The position numbers and the translations under genes are program-made. Under the pieces are notes generated by a model that saw only the letters and a list, made by a program, of their open reading frames with translations, had not been told where the DNA came from and ran no database searches. Shown here piece after piece: positions 1-6,554 of a stretch of DNA of 7,128 bases; the first letter of the stretch is position 1, and each line of letters begins with the position of its first letter. The stretch is from Eubacterium limosum. GTDB lineage: Bacteria; Bacillota; Clostridia; Eubacteriales; Eubacteriaceae. The DNA lies in contig CAUEUD010000185.1 of the NCBI GenBank assembly GCA_959020865.1, positions 1 through 7,128 on the forward strand, in the 5' to 3' direction.

Positions 1-28
1 GAGTTGTAAAGCTCCGGCGCTGTTTTTT
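1..28 (+). terminator. Right half of a rho-independent terminator, cut by the window edge
   Basis: GAG at 1-3 can pair with CTC at 12-14 across an 8-base loop. The sequence then continues as a GC-rich arm (CTCCGGCGCTG, 12-22) directly followed by six T (23-28). This is what the 3' half of a hairpin terminator for a plus-strand gene ending left of the window would look like. On the minus strand the loader gene's stop codon lies at 27-29 and is followed by A-rich sequence and the same arm, so the structure could serve both directions. The left arm is not visible, so this is an inference. Confidence 0.5.
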
Positions 29-998
29 ATCCCATGCGTTTTTTAATCAGGCGGATATCGTCTCCGGCAAAGACGATGTTCAGGAAGTTGCCGCGGATTC
101 TGGAAGTCAGACGCTCGTCGTAGTTTTCAAGAATCTGGGGCATGGTCAGATTGGTGGATAAAATGATTTTTTTATGCTCCTGCAGCCGGGTGTTGATCAC
201 CTCAAAAAGCTGCTTTTTACTGAAATCTGAGTAAAACTCTGCCCCGAAATCATCGATAATCAACAAATCGGCGGAAAAAAGCGGGGAATATATTTCATTA
301 ATGGGTATATTATCATTGAAAATTTTACTCTGAATATCCTGGACCAGATGGGCGGCGGTGATATAGATAACATTGTAGCCCCGCCCGATAAGGGCGTTGG
401 CGACACAGTTTGACATAAAGGTTTTTCCCACGCCGGGTTTGCCGGTAAACAGGTAGTTGTCATTTTGCGACTCAAAATGCAGGCAGTAATGCTGCATTTT
501 TTCCTTGAGACGGCACATTTTTTCCCTTGGTGACCCATTCTGAGTTTCAGCGGCTTCATCCGCGTAATAACCCGGGTTAAAGGTATCGAAATTTTCGGCC
601 TGGGCATGAACGTTCAAGTCATAGTTGTTAAAGGCCGCCCGGATGAGCTCCTGTTTTAAACAGGAACAGACCTGTCCGTCCACGTAGCCGGTATCTTTAC
701 AGATCGGGCAGTCGTAGCGGAGCGTCAGGTAATCCAGCGGATAGCCGTTTTCGAGCAGCAGGGCTTCCTTCTGTTTTTTTAAGGCCTCGACACTCTGGCG
801 GAATTCGGAGATGGCGTCAGGATTTTTGCGGGATACCTCGCGGGTCATGCGGATTCCCTGAAGGTTGATGGCATGGTCGAGCTCGGCGAGCTTTGGAATG
901 GCAGCGTAGAGCGCCTCCTGTTTTCGCTTAAGCTCAAGCTTATTGCGGAACTGTTTTTGCTCAAAAGCATCGTAGACTTTTTTGGTTCGTTCATTCAT
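27..998 (-). CDS. dnaI: DnaI/DnaC-type replicative helicase loader, AAA+ ATPase
   Basis: A 323-residue protein expected to act in the cytoplasm, loading the replicative hexameric helicase at origins or stalled forks. Visible features in order: a charged helical N-terminal region (about 1-90); a Cys cluster CPIC (97-100) and CSC (111-113) that looks like the zinc-binding element of DnaI-like loaders; Walker A GKPGVGKT (186-193); Walker B LLIIDD (245-250); sensor-1 STN (281-283); and ERLTSRIRG (295-303) with candidate arginine-finger residues. The ATG at 998 is chosen over the in-frame GTG at 1007 because GGAG at 1008-1011 sits 8 bases before the ATG but abuts the GTG. The gene overlaps the upstream DnaD-like gene by 8 bases (ATGAATGA), which suggests translational coupling. 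The symbol follows Bacillus usage; many annotations would say dnaC or simply ATP-binding protein. The role is inferred from family and neighbour. Confidence 0.9.
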   Translation of the reverse strand: MNERTKKVYDAFEQKQFRNKLELKRKQEALYAAIPKLAELDHAINLQGIRMTREVSRKNPDAISEFRQSVEALKKQKEALLLENGYPLDYLTLRYDCPICKDTGYVDGQVCSCLKQELIRAAFNNYDLNVHAQAENFDTFNPGYYADEAAETQNGSPREKMCRLKEKMQHYCLHFESQNDNYLFTGKPGVGKTFMSNCVANALIGRGYNVIYITAAHLVQDIQSKIFNDNIPINEIYSPLFSADLLIIDDFGAEFYSDFSKKQLFEVINTRLQEHKKIILSTNLTMPQILENYDERLTSRIRGNFLNIVFAGDDIRLIKKRMG

Positions 999-2010
999 TG
1001 TCGTCACTCCATAACCAGGCTTCGTCTAATTGGTCAAGCTCCTCGTAGACCTTTTTGCGGTCTTCGCTGATCATGACGTCGCCCTTTGACTGATGATGTC
1101 CTTTTTTAGGCTCTGCGTTAATTTCTTCCAGGCTGGTATACCCTTTCTGGGACCAGCGTTTTAAAATGGCGTCGATGTAGCGGATATCCTGCTTGCTGGA
1201 ACGCTGCATGGCAGCGGTGATGATGTCCATATCAAAGTGGTAGTCATCTGCCCAGCCGATGATCATTTCCTTCTCCCAGGCGATGGGCGCCCGGCGGAGG
1301 CCGAGATATTTGAAAACATCATAGACCAGTTTCTGTTCACCCGCGCTTTTTCGGATATAGGCGTCGGCCTCTGCGGCTTCCCGTATATCGGCCTTGTACC
1401 AGCCCTCGGCCACGGATTTCAGGTAGTTGATAATCTGTTTTGCCGTAAAGGGCTTTTCCTTTTTACCGATGAGGTTCATGGAATATTCCACCAGAAGGAT
1501 CACGGTTTCAGGTGTAAAATGGTATTCAGTAATCCAGTTTTTAAACATCTGAGTTTCCTTCTGGGTGATGGTCCGGCTGCCGTACATCTGCTGAATTTTG
1601 GAATACATGTGGGCAACGCGGGCCTCCATGCTGTCAGGATCCTGCCTCTGGGGGGCTTCCGCTTTTTTAGTCTTTGCCTCTGTCTTGGTATGGTGCGACA
1701 TCAGCTTGGCAGAAATGTTGTAATAAGTGACGATGACGTCTTTTGTGCCAACGTATTCCAGGGAGAGGATACCCTCCTTTTCCCAATATTCCCAGGCCTT
1801 GATGACATCTCCCTCGGTCAGGTCAAAAAGCTTGCTGAGTGCCAGGTTGTCAATGGGCTCAAGGGACTGGTTAAAGCAGTGCTTCAGCCCAAAAAGATAC
1901 ACCTTCACATAATCGCCCCGGGCCCGGGGCATGTAGTGATTGATAAATATATTTTCGACTGGCGTCATGGCCATATTGTCGTTGTCGATGATAAACTTGA
2001 ACTGATTCAT
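991..2010 (-). CDS. DnaD/DnaB-like primosomal protein with two DnaD (DDBH2) domains
   Basis: A 339-residue cytoplasmic protein of the DnaD/DnaB family that helps remodel DNA at the origin and recruit the helicase loader in Firmicutes. The N-terminal part (about 1-100) resembles the winged-helix replication-initiation domain, with NIFINHYMP (20-28) followed by a segment typical of clostridial members. A charged linker (about 105-128) leads to two C-terminal DnaD repeats: about 130-210, ending with IINYLKSVAEGWY (193-205), and about 225-297, ending with YIDAILKRWSQKGY (278-291). Both match the YxxxIxxxLxxW-type signature of this domain. The tail (300-339) is acidic. The start is ATG at 2010. 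The best upstream Shine-Dalgarno match, AAGGA, is 12 bases away, rather long, but the N-terminus fits the family. It is the first gene of a two-gene operon with the helicase loader, which supports a replication-initiation role. Confidence 0.88.
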   Translation of the reverse strand: MNQFKFIIDNDNMAMTPVENIFINHYMPRARGDYVKVYLFGLKHCFNQSLEPIDNLALSKLFDLTEGDVIKAWEYWEKEGILSLEYVGTKDVIVTYYNISAKLMSHHTKTEAKTKKAEAPQRQDPDSMEARVAHMYSKIQQMYGSRTITQKETQMFKNWITEYHFTPETVILLVEYSMNLIGKKEKPFTAKQIINYLKSVAEGWYKADIREAAEADAYIRKSAGEQKLVYDVFKYLGLRRAPIAWEKEMIIGWADDYHFDMDIITAAMQRSSKQDIRYIDAILKRWSQKGYTSLEEINAEPKKGHHQSKGDVMISEDRKKVYEELDQLDEAWLWSDDNE

Positions 2011-2036
2011 TTGGAAAACACATCCTTGATTAAAGA

Positions 2037-2054
2037 GTGCTCTTATTATAGCAC
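2037..2054 (-). promoter_or_regulatory. Extended -10 promoter of the DnaD-loader operon, covered by a palindrome
   Basis: On the minus strand TGCTATAAT (TATAAT at 2050-2045, preceded by TGC) is a perfect extended -10 element. No good -35 hexamer lies at the usual distance, as is common for extended -10 promoters. The -10 sits inside the inverted repeat GTGCT-N8-AGCAC (2037-2041 and 2050-2054). A palindrome on a -10 box suggests a repressor operator, but I do not recognise the motif. The promoter call is stronger than the operator call. Confidence 0.65.
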
Positions 2055-2134
2055 AAAACCCTGCAGTTTTTTATCCCAATTGTATACGAGATGTAAATTC
2101 TTTCATTTGTTGGCTTAAAAACAGGCGCTTTGGG

Positions 2135-2162
2135 TTGCCAATCAATTTAGGTATGATATAAT
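2135..2162 (+). promoter_or_regulatory. Sigma-A-type promoter of murA
   Basis: TTGCCA (2135-2140, five of six matches to TTGACA) and TATAAT (2157-2162, perfect) are separated by 16 bases. Transcription would start near 2169, giving a leader of about 30 bases before the murA ATG at 2201. This also argues against the earlier in-frame ATG at 2174, which would lie almost at the transcript end. Confidence 0.8.
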
Positions 2163-2200
2163 AACAAAGTTAAATGCGTGTGCGAAAGGAAGACTATTAT

Positions 2201-3478
2201 ATGGATACTTTTATCATTGAAGGAGGTCACCCGCTAAACGGTGAGGTGGCAATCTCCGGAGCAAAAAATGCAGTATTGGGTATTATTCCCGCAGCCATCC
2301 TTTGTTCCTGCTCAAGCAAAATCGATAATGTGCCCGACATTAAGGATGTCAACAAGATCGTTGCAATCCTGGAAAAGATGGGGGCAGAAATATATAGAGA
2401 AAATGATACTTTAATTATAAATACGGACAAACCAATCAATTATGACTGTTCGGAATATGAAGAAGAAACCGGAAAGATGCGTGCGTCTTACTATCTGCTG
2501 GGAGCGCTGCTGGGCCGTTACCACAAGGCCATTGTTCCGCTGCCGGGAGGTTGTAATATTGGAGACCGCCCCATCGACCAGCATATCAAGGGTTTTGAAG
2601 CGCTTGGAGCAAAGGTGCTCATCGAGCACGGCCAGGTTAAGATGACCGCAGACCGTCTGATCGGCGCAGATATTTACCTGGATGTGGTCAGCGTTGGCGC
2701 TACCATCAACATCATGCTGGCGGCGACCCGTGCAGAAGGCATGACCATCATCGAGAACGCGGCCAAAGAACCGCATATTGTGGATGTGGCAAACTTCCTG
2801 AACCTGATGGGAGCAAATATTAAGGGCGCGGGAACAGATACCATTAAGATCAAAGGTGTGGATGAAATGCATGGCTGTGAATACTCCGTCGTACCGGACC
2901 AGATCACAGCAGGAACCTATATGATGGCGGCTGCCGCAACCTGCGGCAATGTGCTCGTGAAAAACGTCATTCCGAAGCATATGGAAGCTGTCACCGCAAA
3001 AATGCGTGAAATGGGCGTCGAGATCATTGAAGAGGACAATGGTATCCGCGTCATTGGAAAAGAAAATATTAAGGGCTGCAAGGTGAAAACACTGCCTTAT
3101 CCAGGCTTTCCGACCGACCTGCAGCAGCCCATGGCAGTGCTCATGAGCATTGCCAGCGGACAGAGTGTTATTACTGAGAGTATTTTTGAGAACCGTTTTA
3201 AATATGTCGATGAACTGCGCAAAATGGGCGCAGAAATCGCCATCAACGGACGTGTCGCCAATATTACCGGCGTTCCGACTTTGTCCGGGACTAAGATCAA
3301 AGCAACCGACCTGCGCGCCGGTGCTGCCATGGTCATCGCAGGGCTTATCGCCGAGGGCGAAACCCGGATTACAGATATCCAGTATATTGACCGCGGCTAT
3401 GAAAAATTAGAAAGTAATATCCGGAGCCTCGGTGGCATTATCCGCCGTGAGGCTATTGAAAAGAAAGTCGAAGACTAA
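2201..3478 (+). CDS. murA: UDP-N-acetylglucosamine 1-carboxyvinyltransferase (MurA)
   Basis: A 425-residue cytoplasmic enzyme that transfers enolpyruvate from phosphoenolpyruvate to UDP-GlcNAc, the first committed step of peptidoglycan synthesis. Length and features fit the family throughout: Lys22 in SGAKNA; Arg94 in KMRASYYLLG; the catalytic-loop Cys118 in PGGCNIGDRP; Arg123; Asp306 in YPGFPTD; Arg372 in DLRAGAA; and Arg398 in IDRGYE, corresponding to the known substrate-binding and catalytic residues of E. coli MurA. The loop residue is Cys and not Asp, so the enzyme is expected to be fosfomycin-sensitive. ATG 2201 is preferred to the in-frame ATG at 2174 because AAAGGAAG (about 2185-2192) is well spaced before it and the MDTFIIEGG start matches the family. 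A polysaccharide deacetylase gene follows after 2 bases. Firmicutes often carry two MurA paralogues, and which one this is cannot be decided here. Confidence 0.96.
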   Translation: MDTFIIEGGHPLNGEVAISGAKNAVLGIIPAAILCSCSSKIDNVPDIKDVNKIVAILEKMGAEIYRENDTLIINTDKPINYDCSEYEEETGKMRASYYLLGALLGRYHKAIVPLPGGCNIGDRPIDQHIKGFEALGAKVLIEHGQVKMTADRLIGADIYLDVVSVGATINIMLAATRAEGMTIIENAAKEPHIVDVANFLNLMGANIKGAGTDTIKIKGVDEMHGCEYSVVPDQITAGTYMMAAAATCGNVLVKNVIPKHMEAVTAKMREMGVEIIEEDNGIRVIGKENIKGCKVKTLPYPGFPTDLQQPMAVLMSIASGQSVITESIFENRFKYVDELRKMGAEIAINGRVANITGVPTLSGTKIKATDLRAGAAMVIAGLIAEGETRITDIQYIDRGYEKLESNIRSLGGIIRREAIEKKVED

Positions 3479-3480
3479 AA

Positions 3481-4356
3481 ATGAAGACACGAAAAAGACG
3501 CCGCATCCGGTTTAAACCGCGGTTTTACGTGTGGGTGGCGGCGCTTGCTGCTGTGCTCATGACGGCGGTCTTTTTCATAGCCACCCATCCGGCAAAGAAG
3601 CTTGAGAAGAACTCTCAGACAGCGCTTCAGGCGGTGGAAACTCTCCAGACCGCACTGTCAAACGCGGCAGAAAAGGGCACCAGTGCCTTGCAGACCGAAG
3701 AAAGCAAAGAACTGGAGGCCGTTAAAGAGCGCATCCGAAATGATGATACCGATGGCCTTAAGGTTATTTTTATGACCTTTGACGACGGCCCCAGCGAGCA
3801 CACCGATGAGGTGCTTGACATTCTAAAAAAATACCATATCAAGGCCACCTTTTTTACAAACGGCCGTGATAACGAAGTGGCAAGAGCCGCCTATAAAAGG
3901 ATTGTAGACGAAGGCCACACCCTTGGAAATCACAGCTGGAGTCATAAATACGACCTTTATAAGAATCCGCCGGCTTTTTATGAGGACGTTGAGAAGTTGG
4001 ATGCATTTCAGCTTGAGGTGACAGGTAAGGGCGAGATATCCCATATGTTCAGGTTCCCTGGCGGTTCGCTCAACGCCAACGAAACTTGCATACAGGGGAT
4101 TCTTGACAGAGGCTATAACTACGTGGACTGGAATGTCTCGGCTGGCGACGGGGGCGGTAATCCCGCCAGCACCGATGCGGTGGTGAATAAAATTATGAGC
4201 GAGGTTCATCAGCACAATGTGAGCACTGTCCTCTGCCATGCAGAGCTGCGGGACACCACAAGGGCTGCTCTGCCTCAGCTTTTCGAGACGCTTAAAGCGG
4301 AGGGATATACTTTTTTACCTATGGAATCGGATCTTTTATATCCCAGACAGGTATAA
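3481..4356 (+). CDS. Membrane-anchored polysaccharide deacetylase (carbohydrate esterase family 4)
   Basis: A 291-residue protein with a short, very basic N-terminus (MKTRKRRR) and one hydrophobic segment (about 15-35), then an Ala/Glu/Lys-rich, probably helical stalk (about 38-88), then an extracellular NodB-homology domain (about 93-285). The CE4 motifs are all recognisable: TFDDGPS with Asp101/Asp102; NHSWSH with the metal-binding His151 and His155; RFPGGS with Arg191; DWNVSAGDG (217-225); and the late His253 in VLCHAEL. The catalytic set looks intact. Known CE4 members remove acetyl groups from peptidoglycan GlcNAc or MurNAc, or from related polymers; the substrate cannot be told from sequence. 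Its start lies 2 bases after the murA stop with only a weak ribosome binding site, so coupled translation with murA is likely, which favours a peptidoglycan role. A terminator follows. Confidence 0.9.
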   Translation: MKTRKRRRIRFKPRFYVWVAALAAVLMTAVFFIATHPAKKLEKNSQTALQAVETLQTALSNAAEKGTSALQTEESKELEAVKERIRNDDTDGLKVIFMTFDDGPSEHTDEVLDILKKYHIKATFFTNGRDNEVARAAYKRIVDEGHTLGNHSWSHKYDLYKNPPAFYEDVEKLDAFQLEVTGKGEISHMFRFPGGSLNANETCIQGILDRGYNYVDWNVSAGDGGGNPASTDAVVNKIMSEVHQHNVSTVLCHAELRDTTRAALPQLFETLKAEGYTFLPMESDLLYPRQV

Positions 4357-4379
4357 AAAAGGAAAAGTTGAAAAGTTCT

Positions 4380-4408
4380 CCCGGACCGCTAAAGTCCGGG
4401 GTTTTTTT
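4380..4408 (+). terminator. Rho-independent terminator of the murA-deacetylase operon
   Basis: A perfect 7-bp stem, CCCGGAC (4380-4386) with GTCCGGG (4394-4400), and a 7-base loop are followed by G and seven T (4402-4408). It lies 23 bases after the deacetylase stop codon and separates this operon from the walJ-htrA operon. Confidence 0.92.
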
Positions 4409-4430
4409 GCTGTTTTTAAAGGAAGTTACG

Positions 4431-4462
4431 TTAAGTAAAGATTAAGTAAGATTCGATAACAT
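4431..4462 (+). promoter_or_regulatory. Putative walJ-htrA promoter with an 11-bp-period direct repeat (WalR-box-like)
   Basis: TTAAGTAA occurs at 4431-4438 and again at 4442-4449, exactly 11 bases apart, one helical turn. Read as AGTAAA-N5-AGTAAG (4434-4450), it is close to the WalR consensus TGTWAH-N5-TGTWAH (5 of 6 and 4 of 6 matches). Weak -10 candidates lie just downstream (GATAAC 4455-4460 or TAACAT 4457-4462), without a good -35. A promoter is expected here because a terminator lies upstream and a gene downstream, but its exact position is uncertain. Confidence 0.4.
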
Positions 4463-4475
4463 GTAAGCAGCGACG

Positions 4476-4497
4476 CTTCTGCCTTAAAGCGCAGAAG
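4476..4497 (+). other. Leader hairpin upstream of the walJ-like gene
   Basis: CTTCTGC (4476-4482) pairs perfectly with GCAGAAG (4491-4497) around an 8-base loop. There is no T-run after it, so it is not a simple terminator. It would lie in the 5' leader of the walJ-htrA transcript if transcription starts in the 4430-4470 region. Confidence 0.45.
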
Positions 4498-4502
4498 AAG
4501 TC

Positions 4503-4533
4503 CTATTACCGATCGAATTTTCGATAGTAGGAG
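4503..4533 (+). promoter_or_regulatory. Hairpin overlapping the walJ ribosome binding site
   Basis: CTATTA (4503-4508) can pair with TAGTAG (4525-4530, one G-U pair) and TCGA (4513-4516) with TCGA (4521-4524), with an ATTT loop and a 4-base bulge on the left side. The last two bases of the stem are the first two of the Shine-Dalgarno AGGAG (4529-4533), which lies 6 bases before the ATG. The ribosome binding site is clear; a regulatory role of the hairpin is inferred. Confidence 0.4.
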
Positions 4534-4539
4534 ATTCGC

Positions 4540-5328
4540 ATGAAATTTTGTAGTTTATACAGTGGAAGTTCTGGAAACAGCCTTTTTGTTTCACACAGCA
4601 AGACAAAGCTTTTGATCGATGCAGGCCTCAGCGGAAAGCGGATCGAGCAGGCGCTGTGCTCCATCGACGAGCTGCCCGCCCAGCTTGGCGGCATTCTGGT
4701 AACACACGAGCACCGCGATCATATTCACGGTGTCGGTGTGCTTTCCAGACGCTATGACCTGCCGGTTTACGCCAACTTTGCCACCTGGGAAAGCATGCGG
4801 GACAGCCTTGGAAAGATTGCGGAGCACAATGTCCGGGTTTTTGAAACCGGCCGGGCCTTTGTTATCGGAGATTTACTGATCGAAGCTTTCAACACCTCCC
4901 ACGACGCGGTGGAATCTGTGGGCTTTACCATTGACAGCGGATGCAGCAGCGTGGGCATTGCCACCGATACGGGCGTTATCACGCCAAGGATTATGGAAGC
5001 CCTGAAGGGCAGAGATCTTGTGGTGCTGGAATCCAACCACGATCCCGCCATGCTGGAAGCAGGACGCTACCCCTTTCCGCTTAAGCAGCGCATTAAGGGA
5101 AACCATGGGCATCTCTCCAATGAGATATGTGGCGAGACGGTCTGTACCCTGGTGAAAGAAGGGCTTGACAAGGTCGTTTTAGCCCATCTCAGTGAGGAAA
5201 ACAATTATCCCCTTCTGGCCTACCAGACCACTGCGCGGATTCTGGAGGCCGAAGGCATACAGCCCGGAGAGGATTTGTCATTGGTGGTGGCAGGCCGTAA
5301 AAACAGCAGTGAAATTTATGAACTGTAG
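4540..5328 (+). CDS. walJ: WalJ/YycJ-family metallo-beta-lactamase-fold hydrolase
   Basis: A 262-residue soluble protein with the binuclear metal site of the metallo-beta-lactamase fold: THEHRDH (His56, His58, Asp60, His61), then His121 in NTSHDAVE, Asp143 in ATDTG, and His216 in AHLSEENN. The N-terminal SLYSGSSGNS, the block ESNHDPAMLEAGRYPF (164-179) with GNHGHLSN (187-194), and AHLSEENN are typical of the YycJ/WalJ branch rather than RNase J or glyoxalase II. Bacillus YycJ homologues have been reported as 5'-3' DNA exonucleases linked to mismatch repair, so a nuclease role is likely but inferred. In Bacillus the gene ends the walRKHIJ operon and is followed by an htrA-type gene. Here the walJ-htrA pair is kept but no walRKHI genes lie upstream. 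AGGAG at 4529-4533 supports the chosen start. Confidence 0.9.
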   Translation: MKFCSLYSGSSGNSLFVSHSKTKLLIDAGLSGKRIEQALCSIDELPAQLGGILVTHEHRDHIHGVGVLSRRYDLPVYANFATWESMRDSLGKIAEHNVRVFETGRAFVIGDLLIEAFNTSHDAVESVGFTIDSGCSSVGIATDTGVITPRIMEALKGRDLVVLESNHDPAMLEAGRYPFPLKQRIKGNHGHLSNEICGETVCTLVKEGLDKVVLAHLSEENNYPLLAYQTTARILEAEGIQPGEDLSLVVAGRKNSSEIYEL

Positions 5329-5366
5329 AGGAACTTTCATCCAAAATCAAACGAGGTGAAAGAGAA

Positions 5367-6479
5367 ATGTACGAAAATAATGAAAGACCAAAGAGAGGGT
5401 CCCATGTGCCGGCAGCCATTGCAGGCGGCGTAGTCGGTGGGATCATCGTGGCGATTATTCTCGTGGCTGTCCTGTACTTTACAGGTACCCTCGGCGGAGG
5501 AACCCGTACCGAGACGGTTGCGGGCCAGAAGGTTATCGTCAACGATGTGAATGTGGACTCCCAGGTAGAAGCCGTGGCACAGGTCGTCCCAGAATCCGTG
5601 GCCGGAATTGAGACCACCATGACAGAAAATACCATGATGGGCACTCAGGAAGCTGTGGGCGTGGGCTCGGGCTTTATTGTGACATCCGACGGTTATATTG
5701 TCACAAACCAGCATGTCATCAGCGATAACCCAAAGGAAATAAAGGTTTCTCTGGCTGACGGAAATAACTATACAGCCCAGAAGGTTTGGGCGGATTCCAG
5801 CCTGGATATGGCCATCATCAAAATTGACGCCAAAAATCTTCCGGCCGTTACACTGGGAGACTCTGATAATTTAAAGGTCGGCGAGGTGGCCATTGCCATT
5901 GGGAATCCTCTGGGGCTTCAGTTTGAACGAAGCGTCACCGCGGGGATCATCTCTGCCTTAAACCGAAGCCTGGTTGTCGACAGCAGCCTGGTAGCGGAAG
6001 ACCTGATCCAGACAGACGCCACCATCAATAAAGGGAACAGCGGCGGACCGCTTGTCAACGCAAGCGGTGAGGTCATTGGCATCAATACCTATAAAAATGC
6101 CCAGGGCGAGGGCATGGGCTTTGCCATTCCCATCAATGTGGTTAAACCTATCCTCAATCAGGTCGTGACAAGCGGCAGCTTTACGCCGACGGTGATCGGG
6201 ATCAGCGGCTATGATAAACAGCAGGCTGCTTATTTCAACGGTGCAGAGCCTATCGACAAAGGAATCTACGTTGTCTCAGCGCAGGCAGGCGGCGGTGCGG
6301 CCAATGCCGGTATCCAGAAAGGCGATATTCTTTTGACCATTGACGGCAAGGATGTGAATACCATGCTGAAGATGAAGGAAATCCTCTACGGGCACAAGCC
6401 GGGGGACACCGTCAAGATTACCTATGAACGCGGCGGCCAGACAAAAGAAGCCGATGTGACCCTGCAGGCTGGAAACTGA
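5367..6479 (+). CDS. htrA: Membrane-anchored HtrA/DegP-family serine protease with one PDZ domain
   Basis: A 370-residue protein with a short charged cytoplasmic N-terminus, one Gly/Ala/Ile/Val-rich membrane segment (about 15-38), a trypsin-like protease domain (about 65-265) and a single C-terminal PDZ domain (about 275-367). The catalytic triad is visible as His116 in TNQHV, Asp147 in LDMAI and Ser225 in GNSGGPL, each in the usual family setting. GNPLGL (179-184) and GMGFAIP (249-255) are further signature blocks. Family members degrade or refold damaged exported proteins outside the membrane, and in Bacillus some are under envelope-stress control. GAGGTGA (5353-5359) lies 7 bases before the ATG. 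The gene starts 38 bases after the walJ-like gene with no terminator between, so both are probably on one transcript ending at 6506-6534. Which Bacillus paralogue it corresponds to (HtrA, HtrB or HtrC) cannot be told. Confidence 0.95.
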   Translation: MYENNERPKRGSHVPAAIAGGVVGGIIVAIILVAVLYFTGTLGGGTRTETVAGQKVIVNDVNVDSQVEAVAQVVPESVAGIETTMTENTMMGTQEAVGVGSGFIVTSDGYIVTNQHVISDNPKEIKVSLADGNNYTAQKVWADSSLDMAIIKIDAKNLPAVTLGDSDNLKVGEVAIAIGNPLGLQFERSVTAGIISALNRSLVVDSSLVAEDLIQTDATINKGNSGGPLVNASGEVIGINTYKNAQGEGMGFAIPINVVKPILNQVVTSGSFTPTVIGISGYDKQQAAYFNGAEPIDKGIYVVSAQAGGGAANAGIQKGDILLTIDGKDVNTMLKMKEILYGHKPGDTVKITYERGGQTKEADVTLQAGN

Positions 6480-6505
6480 TAAAAAATTTATGAAACAACG
6501 GTAGA

Positions 6506-6534
6506 GAACCGCCGCATTAAGCGGCGGTTCTTTT
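6506..6534 (+). terminator. Rho-independent terminator after htrA
   Basis: A perfect 10-bp stem, GAACCGCCGC (6506-6515) with GCGGCGGTTC (6521-6530), a 5-base loop ATTAA, and a tail of four T (6531-6534). The T-run is short but the stem is very GC-rich. It lies 26 bases after the htrA stop. Confidence 0.9.
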
Positions 6535-6554
6535 AAATAGATAAAATTTACAGG

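Noticed and set aside
999..1007. GTG start for the helicase loader three codons upstream
   Set aside because: The only Shine-Dalgarno-like bases abut the GTG, leaving no spacing, while they are well placed for the ATG at 998.
2071..2079. Possible DnaA box TTATCCCAA upstream of the replication operon
   Set aside because: It has two mismatches to TTATCCACA in the most conserved half, and there is no cluster of similar sites.
1237..2118. Long plus-strand open frame (293 codons) opposite the DnaD-like gene
   Set aside because: It is wholly or largely antisense to a well-supported gene, its product has no recognisable domain, its composition is that of a mirrored frame, and no ribosome binding site precedes it.
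2174..2200. Earlier in-frame ATG for murA adding nine residues
   Set aside because: It lies only a few bases after the predicted transcript start, lacks a ribosome binding site, and the extra residues do not fit the family N-terminus.
2411..2980. 189-codon minus-strand open frame inside murA
   Set aside because: It is antisense to a confidently identified MurA, with a His/Cys-rich product showing no family features; a shadow frame.
4540..5328. Assignment of the metallo-beta-lactamase-fold gene as a true beta-lactamase, RNase Z/J or glyoxalase II
   Set aside because: There is no signal peptide, and the AHLSEENN and GHLSN blocks with the overall length match the WalJ/YycJ branch better.
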